DNA of 64,000 nucleotides from Liolophura sinensis (Eukaryota; Mollusca; Polyplacophora; Chitonida; Chitonidae): NCBI RefSeq assembly GCF_032854445.1, contig NC_088304.1, positions 30,385,732 to 30,449,731 of the forward strand, read 5' to 3'. Shown piece by piece: positions 55,501 to 64,000 of this stretch (position 1 is its first letter; each line of letters starts with the position of its first letter). The notes under the pieces were generated by a model. It saw only the letters and a program-made list of their open reading frames with translations, ran no database searches and was not told where the DNA came from. The position numbers and the translations under genes were made by a program.

Positions 55501-58500
55501 TGATGACTCAGTAACTGTGACGCTGAAAAGAAATCGACACACATGTGACATGTAGTATTGTATCGTACCTGAACGCAAGCACATACAAACAGAAACTGTG
55601 CATTGGAGCACAACATTCAGTATCCAGCAGATTTGATTTTGAAAGATTGCCTGGTAAATTGGAAAGGTAAATTGTTGGTTTTTGATTACAAAATTAATCT
55701 ATACATCCGTTTTATGTACTGTGGTGCATTAAGGGGTATGATTTTGCGATGTAGCGGATTGTCAGACAAAACAGCAGGACAGGTAAAATTGCCAAGAGGC
55801 CGTTTTTGACACATGACCTGACGTGTTTTTGACAAGATGACGTTTTTGACAAGATGCGAGTAATGACAACTATTTCATGGTTATGGTCCAAAAATTTAGT
55901 TTCGTACGGGTATGCAACTGTTTTTTTTTTCTGATTTTGTTGCAGATTTCGTCAGTTACTGGTCTGCTTGCAGCTTATATTCAAATCATGTTTAGGCCGC
56001 ATTGACATGCATGCAGCTGTCACGCTCCCATGTCATATGTAGGTCGTTAACTGTTATATTTACCTTTGGGTATAACGCTTGTAAAACATATGCGACAATT
56101 TTGTTACACACAAACAATATAAAAGGCTACATGGATAGTAAAATCAGACCAGTGACAGGAGTGTGGTGAAATATGGTCTCTTGTCAGTTTGCCGTGGTTA
56201 CGTACATGCCTGTAAATGCTTTAATAGTAGCAGTTTGTGTAGAAATAGACGAAATGCTGTCTATACACCCTTTCTATAACGCCCTTTCCATACCAGGGAA
56301 GGATGGCGAAAAAGCTGACGTAGGCAAGTAAAGCAAAGACTAATTGTGGATGTGTTGTCACTTTGGCTTAAGCTAGATTCGAACCCTCTTTCGTCCCACA
56401 AGAGGAGGCTATCTTTTGCCAGTCGATTGCTAGTCAGTCTTTGTACAAAGGACCTACACGTAGCTAAACATGCAAGGCGAAAATTCCTCTCAATTTTGTT
56501 CAGCTCAGAGTAAGCAGAGTAAGTGCGTCTTCTATTTCCTGGGCATACGGCTCGCCACACGATAAACACTGGGCCTTTTATAAACAACGATAGTTTGTAA
56601 TTTACTTGGAGCTTACACAGCAGCTGATGTTGTCCATGTGCTGTGTCTGGGGGCAATCTGTTTCAATAAGGCCACGTGACTCGCAGAACCTGTCGTCTGC
56701 CTCATCCAAATCTGCCGCACAGCAACTGTTGTGCGCCTTTCATCTGTGGTCAGTATGTCAAAGAAGCTTTTAGTTTGATTTATATCGACCATTCCAAATC
56801 AAGCACGCCTTGTGGTACCCTGAATTAAATGGCTTTCGTTTTTAATTGTCAAGATTAGGGGCAGTGTCCACAATCCGGGCTGGCAGTACGACGCTGATGC
56901 TTTGGAGTTCGCTCACCACCGTGAGCTAGTGTCCAGGGCCAAGCGAAAACACTCAATGGGGACGTACAAGGTAAGCTAAAAATACACATGTAATCTTTGT
57001 TCTGCTCCTTGTTTTTTTCTCCAGTGTGATGTACCAGCTTTTTCAATTTGGCCCGGATGCGAATGTCTGTCATTGATTTAAGCCTTAATGAGACTTAATT
57101 GTTACGTTAATGGTTTAATATTCATAACAATGCAACTGCACAAAAGGAAGCCGTTGATCCTTAGCGTGTGTATAACTAATGCATGAAAATTGTGTCCATG
57201 CCAAAAGTTCTTTGTTTTCAAAATGTTAAAGTCAGTGATGTGGAACGAACGATTGCTTATTGCTTATAGTTTTATTACTATGTGACAAGTTTATTTACAG
57301 TGAGAATACCTAACCCACAAAAGCGGCATATTTTTGTAATGATGTAAATTCGCCTTACGCAATAATCTTGTACTAAATACAAAATGTATATTCACTTTGA
57401 GGTCAAACCGTTCCATTTGGTTTGTTACGAGACCACGTTGTTCAGAGAATGGAAATAACACTAAACAATAACTGGCCGTACATATATAAATTGGAACTTT
57501 TTTCCTGTGTTTTTTTTTTGTTAGTAATTGGACTGAATGTACATGGCGAAAGTGGCAAGCCATTTGGCTTCAGATGACTTTTACAGTAAATTTACGTTAG
57601 GAAAATTATGAGCATTCCAAAATGTCTATTTCTTGTAAAGTTTTTATTAAATACGGAAAGAATGATTGCAATCAATATGCAATAAACTCCAATGCTTTGT
57701 TGTAAACTTACAAATTCATCAGTACAGTGATCGTGAATTGTAGTACCTGCATGGGTTAAAAACCTCTTCTATGTACCGTCAAGCGATGTTGATAATAGAG
57801 AATTTGGAACGACTTTATCTTTCGAATTTAGTAAAATTTGTTAGCCAATCGCTTGGATTTTGTCATTACATGATCCAGTATTAATCAGATTATTAGAAGT
57901 GGTTTTTCAGGCTTGCAACGAAATTTGACCTCGAACCAAGAAAATAAATAAATCTATCATGTATTTAGTTAATTGACTACTTGGATCAGTCAAGAAGCTA
58001 TTTAACTATACCATTATTACCACTTCTCAGAGACGCGCTGAGCGCATCAACCTCAACACATGAAGGGCCAAAATCAATAAGTTTCCAAAAGCGTATTGTA
58101 TAAATCATGGTGTTTGTTTTGGTCAGGATTTCGAAATGCTCGGCGTTTTCGATGCTCAAAATGAGCTGGAACAAAAACAGAAAGAAGAAGAGGATATACT
58201 ATATCAGCAACTACGTGAGCAACGGGAGATAGAGATCAAAAGATTGGAAGAGCAGTTAAAGGTGGAAAGGGACAAAACCGTGAAGAAGGTTTCCAGGGAA
58301 TATGAGAGGAAGAGCAGTGAGTCAGACGCCCGCAGTGCACAAGCGCAGAGCCTTGAGGAAGAGCGACGGAGAATTGAACAGGAGTATAACGACAAGCGAG
58401 AGGCCCGCCTGCGTCGACTGCTGGCCAGCTTGTCACTAGAGGAGAAAACTAGCGTGGCGAAATTGGTGGAGAAACACAGTCAGGAAATGTTACTGATGAT

Positions 58501-59294
58501 CGCTGAACGTCTGATGACAATACAGGTAAAAAAGTTCTCAATTCACACAGGTGTGTGGTGTAATTGACAGAGTGTGGGGTGTGATTGACAGATGAATGAT
58601 TGGCACGGTGTGCGCTGTCATGAACAGGTGTAATGTTTTGATGACAAAGTTAAAGGTGAGTATGTATTTTGTGAATCAAGCTCTGTCGCTGTCACAGTCG
58701 ACTGAAGATCTTTGTTTTTCTACTGCGGGCGTGCTTTACTTGAAATTATGATAAGACTGACGTGTGCTATGAATTGATATGTAATTACTGACGATACGTG
58801 TTTAAACTTTAAGCGTGCTGTTGACAGTGTATCAAGATAGTTGCCGTTCCCTGAATCCACATACACTGTGTGACACAGGCTGTGTTTTTAAGGTAATTGT
58901 AGAACTTGTGAAAGTGTTTGTAAGAAAAATGTGGATTGCTTAAAAGCAAATTTATGGGGCTTTTATGGCATTTGGCGTGATAGGTCACTTACAACGAAGA
59001 ATGGTATTGTACAAGTCACGTATTATAAACTGTGTAAGGTTACAGTATATCCCTGGCAACACGTAGTTTGAAAACCACACATATAACACAGCCTTTAGTA
59101 TTAATACTTCAGGAGAAGGGGTTAAACGGTATTCACGTGGACGTAATTGCGCGTCTCAGAAAATTGAACGTCAGCTGATAATCATATTGGCATCGATTAA
59201 ATTATAACCTATGTTGAGACTTGTAAGGCGTGATATCTTTGCACAGCTAATATCGTAATAATGCTGATTTGTTCATTACAGTGTCATTTATTTT

Positions 59295-59359
<65 letters not shown>

Positions 59360-62300
59360 ACGGAAGTGCAGGCAATTAAAGTCTTTATAAATGGGAGAAA
59401 TATAACAATGAACACCGGAAAACTAAAATGTTAAATGTGACACATGTATTACAGGCGAGGATGTAAAACAGCTATTTGGTTTACAAGCATTGACATTATT
59501 CTTACAAGTATAAATGATTCGCCATGGAGGAAATGACAACATTTGTTATAAAAAGAATCCGTAATTCATGCTGAGTCTTTACCTTTGGTTAAGGGCCCAA
59601 GTTATTATTTATCTTAATGTACTTAACATTATAACAAACTGGGTGTCTAACCTTGTATAACATATGCTTAGTGAGAAGCGTGTCCTGTGTTAAGAGAACA
59701 TAAACCTCAGGTCAACCTATACGGAACGATGGATTGTGACGATGTTATTAGGTAGGCCTTCGACTACATGTACATATATTGTCTTCAAGTTTACTCGTGA
59801 TTGCGTCAAGTTTGCTTGGGTAATGTAAAGACTAATGTGGTGTTTGTTAATTTCCTTAACATGACGTACCTGCTTGTGAGACAAAATACACGTTTTAGCA
59901 CTTAAACTAGCTTCAGAGGTAAATCATCCACTGTGGACAATTGTAAAATAAATGTCTACGGGAAAGATACAGACCTTACTGTAGTTTTTTTTCTTTGATA
60001 TAATTTCGGCAGCCTAGATTTTATGAAGCAAAAAAGTGGATATTAGCTGGTTAAATATATAGTAGTCTATGCTCTGTCCTCAAGGAACAGTCGTTGTAAG
60101 TAAGACCTTATCTTTAAAAGCTCTATTTAGGTGACATGACCTTTTAAAGTATGCCAGTGTCTTTACCTGGTCAACCTTCAGTAATACATGCATGTGACTT
60201 GCACTCCTGTACTTAGTATATAAGTGTGTATGTCTCACATTTTATAATATAGAGGGATTGCGTATTACATATCCTGGTCGCCGTCGTGTTTTTCTGGCTG
60301 TGTCCTGGTTCAGTCACAGTCCATTATACACCGATGTCATCACGCCATAACTTGTTCTTTCTTACTTCACCTCTGTTCTATGCTATCACTACATCGTATT
60401 TCACATCCTGGGAGTAGAGCCAGATTGCACTGTGACCTACATGGGCCGTCTTGTACAGTTAATGTACACCTGAGCCTAACCAGGTTTATGTACACTTTAG
60501 GTAAGGTACCGTTAACAGTGCGGTGTTACAGAACGCTACCCCGGGCATATTTACTTTGTCAAGGGTCGGTATTACTAGCCAGATGGATTTACAACACTGT
60601 GGGCTTGAGTTACCTATAATCACCTTAGACAGTTTTATTTTCCACTTTGCCAAACTTAAATTTTTCAGACTTGCACATATGTATTACAAGTATTGTCACT
60701 AGATATTGTCGATCATTGACATAGAGAATCTGTATATATTGAAATTTTACGGCTGTAAGAAACAGTGCTGTATATGTTAGGTTTATCAAGATCCGCCCCA
60801 TTCAAGTTTGTCGATTGGAAGTGAGTCCAAATATTTCAGGATAGATTGGAAAAGACTTTCATGGATTTCGTCTATGATTGTTTTAAAAAAGAAAATCTTG
60901 TTTGCTTTTTGTCGAAGACGTGGTCTTCATATGACCAGTAATAAAGTTAAAATCAGTTTTTGAAATATTAAGGGTGTGTATACATGGGATTCATATGTAG
61001 ACAGCAATGTCTCAACCGATGTCTTATTATTGACCAATCGTATTACGACTTCCCTGAATTTTCACTCTTTCCTGCGATAACTCGTCAGCTGTTTCCTGTT
61101 TTGAGTACATGAACATTTGATTTATCTGGAAAAGGGACATACAGTTTGATAGCCTTTCGCTCGCTTATGATTTCATTTCTTTTAGATGGTAAAGACGTTC
61201 TTATTTTATGCACGGAAAGTTTCGGTTTAGGTGATACAATTGTTTTTTTTTTCTTTAACACATTTACAGGTGTAGCGATGTAAAATTGTATATCACTCTA
61301 ATTAAATGAAAAAAGTAAAAAAAAAAAGATAATTCATTGTAAGCATAAAGATTCATTTGGTTTTTATTAAGTTCCTTAAATATTCTTACTATAAAATAAA
61401 CGAAATATGGAGGTCTACGGGATAAGTTCATTGGATCGTTTGTGAAGTCATATGAGAATGTGCATGTGCTGGTCGTATCTGAAAACCATCGACTCTTCCA
61501 AGTCCTTTTCTTACCTCTGTGTCAGTCTAGGATTCTGCACCATCAATGTAGCACCATGAAATTGGTTCATATAACCAACAAATAGGAATCAAATGAATCT
61601 ACAAATCAACCAGTCAGGTTTCATTCCCAATATGTACACGAGCACACGATGTATAGCTTCCGGAAGTTCTGTTAAGTCAGTGAGTCACGTCACGTGACAT
61701 TGCCATAGAAGCAATCCTCTATCATAGACACCGTTTTCGGCAATCAGTTTAAGTACCTCTTCACCCACTGTCTAAGCAGCCGAAGTCATCTTTATGTGCG
61801 TGTATGTGTAACGCTACTCTGCTCGATGGCAGTAAAGTAAAGCATTCAGCATCGTGTAGAATGTTATAGGCCCTGACATCGTTAGAAAGAAGCTGCCGTG
61901 CTCGTCCGTCTTGAAGAGAGTAGATATATAACTATCAGCTTTTGAAATGTATATACAGGCAACCTTATATAATTGAGATTTGTCACGCAATGTTTTGCGA
62001 AATTTTACTCCATAACCCTCAAAACTGTATACAAATTGTTTGGTGGGCCTGTCTATCACGAACATTTTTACGAAGCTTTTTAGCTTTCATAATATTATAC
62101 TTTTGCAGTGTTTGACTAATGTTTAATCGAGAAGCACTCTGTCTTGGACTGAGACAAAAACACTCCCGACAATTTAATGAACTTAAAACATTTTGCGGCA
62201 TGTGGGCCATGTTTTATTTCGGCTCTCGCTGGTTTGGGTTGCGGTATTATACTCTTAGATTTCTCAAGTACGTTGCCATTTACGCTGCAAAAAATACTGA

Positions 62301-64000
62301 TTTAAAATTTGTATGAAGAAATAGACTCCACCAGTGGGACAGGACACCAGGTGCATTATTTCTAGCATGTGGCTATGCTGGCTAAGTTTGTGATGTCCGT
62401 ATTCGATAGTGTGTGAGCAGAGATATATGTAGATGCATGAAATGTACATGTATTACAATTTATTTCTTTACTGAAGGGAAATTTTCCCCGACTAATGTCG
62501 GGTTGAGGTCAGATGTAACCGCGGAGGAAAGTGGAGCACCCGGAGGGTTCAATGCCAAATGCGGATTCTTGAAAGATAATTGACAGTTCAAACCTTCGTG
62601 TGACGTGATCACTGGCGTTTAATGTTCTTGAAACAACGACTACTTGTTACTGATATTTTTCTCTATATTTGAATTGAAGGAAGAAAAAGAGGGTCACGAT
62701 ATAGAAGCAGACGACGATGGACTCTTGGACTTGTCACAACCCCCAGAGGTCTCACCACCAGAAGTCAAAAAGTCCCAGATGTTTTCTAGTCCAAAGGTGT
62801 TTGATAAGGTGGACAACAATGCCATACAAGTAAGAAACACAACAAACCTGGCAATGGTTTGAATGGAAACATTCTTTTAAAATGTTTTTCTACTAACCCA
62901 GATGTATTTACTGTTTGATAATTTCGACAAACAACGCCATACCAGTAAGAAACACGACGCAACTGGTTGTGAATGAAAACATTCTTTTGAAATCTTGGGT
63001 AGTTTTATGATCCAAAGCCGCACGCGATACCTTTTTCATTCAGTTTGAATGAATGTTTAATTTCAAACCACTACAAAATGGAACCTGTGCCCAGATTCAC
63101 AAAGCGGGATACGACATTTTTCTTCGCACATTTGTCGTACGATATTTTTCACGTCACTATTACTGTACCATTGTAATGTATGTGCGATTATCGTACCTGT
63201 ACATCTTTGTGAATCGTATTTGGCCAAACAAACAAATAAGAGACATAAAAGTCCTGAGAGATTAAGGGCCATTCCTGAACCTGAATTATACGATAAAAAA
63301 TAGAACATATAAGATGCGATGAAATTAACGTCATTGATAAGATCTATGCTGTCATCAGGTTTTCATTTCCTTTGCAGTAAAATACAGCCAAAAAGAAAGA
63401 TTTTGTCGCGTTTTTATAACTAGATGTATCAGGTGTGACATCTCAATGATCTCGTAAAGCTTATTTATGGGATTTCCAGTTTTACTACATCACGAAACAC
63501 TTGCCTCTTCCCATAGCTTATCAGCTAAGCGTGGACAGTTCAAATGAAATTAAAAGCAGTTAGTTCATTTGTGATGATATGGGAATTTCTGTTTTTGATA
63601 TATGATCGTTCTCAAAAAATTAGATTATTTTTTCCTCTTCTCTTAAGCAAGAATAAAAAAAATGTTCATGGACATCGTTTTTACGTCTTTCATGCTGAAT
63701 GTTTTATTGATGTATGTTGTACTACAGTATCTTGTAACCATAAATTTTCCCACCTTTATGATTGAAAATTGTGTATATTAAATTCAAATCTGAATTCCTA
63801 TACCATTTCAAAGGAAATAAGTAACATAAATGCAAACATTTGTAATCACCAACTAAACCTGAACAAGACGTGATCAGAGCAGCACTGTCTAAATATATGT
63901 TCAAATGCATTCTGTTACATTTTGTATGTTTGTTCTAGGTCTGATGAAAACTTCGTATTCTAATGTATCATCCCTGTAATTACAGACGGCTAAGCAAGAC
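52184..64000 (+). CDS. hil: Hillarin (LIM, coiled coil, KY/transglutaminase-like family), 5' part
   Basis: Exons 52184-52579, 56854-56970, 58127-58525, 62680-62829 and 63986-beyond the window. All introns are phase 0 with GT/AG ends. The start ATG has a perfect Kozak context (GCCACCATGG). Product so far (359 residues): an acidic N-terminus, a LIM domain (48-101), a linker with GIRSALNAPR and NEQIRG, a charged coiled coil (about 172-304), and an acidic segment with PPEVSPPEV. The LIM-plus-linker-plus-coil order and the GIR-ALNAPR...NEQIRG words match hillarin of insects and leeches as I remember it. The family's C-terminal KY/transglutaminase-like domain would be encoded to the right. Hillarin is a cytoplasmic protein linked to the cytoskeleton; Drosophila studies connect it with septins (established knowledge). 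Confidence 0.9.
53324..53456 (+). mobile_element. SINE family A, 5'-truncated, with perfect target-site duplication
   Basis: Flanked by ATTTAATTGTA at 53313-53323 and 53457-53467. Starts at GCAACCTGCGGATGGTCGTG and runs to CACCAATC plus (AAAT)n. The truncation point next to an intact target-site duplication shows it was inserted in truncated form, as expected for target-primed reverse transcription. Confidence 0.95.
54655..54735 (+). tRNA. tRNA-derived remnant (class II-like), probably a SINE head, not a functional tRNA
   Basis: GTGTCTGAGTGGTCGCAGTC resembles the A-box of a Ser/Leu-type tRNA, and CACGGGTTCGAATCTAG is a canonical B-box at suitable distance. The acceptor stem does not pair convincingly and no anticodon arm is clear. 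Similar B-box words near 9817 and 56365 suggest a dispersed family. Confidence 0.4.
54940..55105 (+). mobile_element. Diverged SINE-like sequence
   Basis: CAGGTTTCCTCTACTTATGAA, ACTTGTGAATGACGTATAAA and CAGTTATCAATTAAATAAAT follow the plan of the family A body and tail, but with many changes. Confidence 0.45.
56854..56970 (+). CDS. hil: hil exon 2: linker
   Basis: 39 codons between acceptor TTTTAATTGTCAAG and donor AAG/GTAAGC. Begins IRGSVHNPGWQYDADALEFA, followed by a basic SRAKRKHS segment. IRG continues the NEQ at the end of exon 1, matching the hillarin-type NEQIRG. Confidence 0.93.
56971..58126 (+). other. hil intron 2
   Basis: About 1.15 kb, AT-rich, with a poly-T run near 57508. I see no element or hidden exon. 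Confidence 0.7.
58127..58525 (+). CDS. hil: hil exon 3: coiled coil
   Basis: 133 codons from DFEMLGVFDAQ to RLMTIQ, ending CAG/GTAAAA. Very rich in E, K, Q and R with heptad-like Leu spacing (EREIEIKRLEEQLKVER type), so a long helix or coiled coil is likely. EKHSQEMLLMIAERL resembles the end of the hillarin coil. Confidence 0.94.
58526..62679 (+). other. hil intron 3
   Basis: About 4.2 kb. Contains a (TA)n microsatellite of about 60 bp (59296-59357) and otherwise single-copy AT-rich DNA. The open frame at 60380-60619 has no splice signals linking it to hil. Confidence 0.65.
59296..59357. repeat. (TA)n microsatellite
   Basis: Uninterrupted alternating T and A for about 60 bp. Confidence 0.97.
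62680..62829 (+). CDS. hil: hil exon 4: acidic segment
   Basis: 50 codons, acceptor TTTGAATTGAAG, donor CAA/GTAAGA. Encodes EEKEGHDIEADDDG, then PPEVSPPEVKK and a Ser/Lys/Asp-rich end. Phase 0 on both sides, in keeping with the other exons. Its 3' end and donor are duplicated in the following intron. Confidence 0.88.
62774..62994 (+). repeat. Local duplication of the 3' end of hil exon 4 and its donor
   Basis: 62774-62880 and 62898-62994 align: CCCAGATGT, GTTTGATAA, GACAA-CAA-GCCATAC, AGTAAGAAACAC and AAACATTCTTTT occur in the same order. The second copy has point changes and small deletions. It keeps a GTAAGA donor-like site but has no acceptor. Confidence 0.8.
62995..63985 (+). other. Rest of hil intron 4
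   Basis: AT-rich and non-coding. A rough inverted similarity around 63100-63205 (TTTGTCGTACGATA and TTATCGTAC, CACAAAGC and CTTTGTGAA) may be an old hairpin or MITE. Confidence 0.5.
63986..64000 (+). CDS. hil: hil exon 5, first five codons
   Basis: Acceptor CCTGTAATTACAG followed by ACG GCT AAG CAA GAC (T-A-K-Q-D), phase 0, cut by the window end. Confidence 0.75.

Larger units (their letters stand above)
52580..56853 (+). other. hil intron 1
   Basis: About 4.3 kb. Contains a family E copy (52735-52920), a SINE A (53324-53456), a SINE A tail (about 53825-53858), a class II tRNA-like remnant (54655-54735), SINE-like DNA (54940-55105), a C/T-rich patch (55318-55350) and a family C piece (56140-56245). 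No additional exon in frame was recognised. Confidence 0.7.

Noticed and set aside
56261-56656. Minus-strand open frame of 131 codons in hil intron 1
   Set aside because: No family character or splice signals, and part of it overlaps a dispersed B-box-like repeat.
58204-58436. Minus-strand open frames over hil exon 3
   Set aside because: Antisense shadows of a low-complexity charged coiled-coil exon.

Overview
This is a eukaryotic genomic window, almost certainly from a mollusc and most likely a gastropod (class level is inference). It is AT-rich. Its genes have short exons, GT/AG introns and Kozak-like starts. Most of the non-coding DNA is made of SINE-like elements and minisatellites. The commonest SINE has a tRNA-like head and a tail ending in (AAAT)n; other tails end in (ACTC)n or (ATTC)n, a style familiar from molluscan genomes. 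I found no rRNA gene, no intact functional tRNA gene, no CRISPR array and no bacterial-style operon.

Left half (1-32 kb): four small genes each encode a secreted, disordered, mostly acidic protein. All share one architecture: a short signal-peptide exon, a phase-1 intron, then one long terminal coding exon. They are gene 1 (minus, 5985 to 3562, 231 aa), gene 2 (plus, 9551 to 11570, 219 aa), gene 4 (plus, 21597 to 23981, 94 aa) and gene 3 (minus, 31858 to 29664, 344 aa). Genes 1 and 2 share a repeated T-E-E-P-P-E motif and have signal exons of equal length. Gene 3 carries a mucin-like S/T/P region followed by acidic T-E repeats. Gene 4 is a short acidic, Ala-rich peptide behind a basic RHRR site. 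I do not recognise the family. Secreted matrix (shell or mucus) proteins would fit, but that is inference. This cluster is the best candidate for an undescribed system here.

Middle (32-50 kb): I see no convincing gene. The region is dominated by a direct segmental duplication (about 33.1-37.8 kb and 38.2-42.8 kb). The two copies differ by SINE insertions, an extra block of dispersed repeats, and a 26-27 bp minisatellite that expanded to about 1.1 kb in the right copy only. One 175-bp stretch is identical in both copies. Large tandem arrays follow (81-bp, 75-bp, 37-bp and 27-bp units), two of them interrupted by SINEs with recognisable target-site duplications.

Right end (52-64 kb): the 5' part of a hillarin (hil) orthologue on the plus strand. 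It encodes a LIM domain with all eight zinc ligands, a conserved linker, a charged coiled coil, an acidic Pro-containing segment and the start of a fifth exon. The KY/transglutaminase-like domain expected for the family lies beyond the window.

Other mobile elements: a decayed Tc1/mariner copy with both terminal inverted repeats (4432-5209), an element or hairpin with 21-bp perfect inverted repeats (45669-45867), and several dispersed families, called here A (main SINE), B (ACTC-tailed SINE), C (the source of the 68-bp array at 14.5-15 kb) and E.
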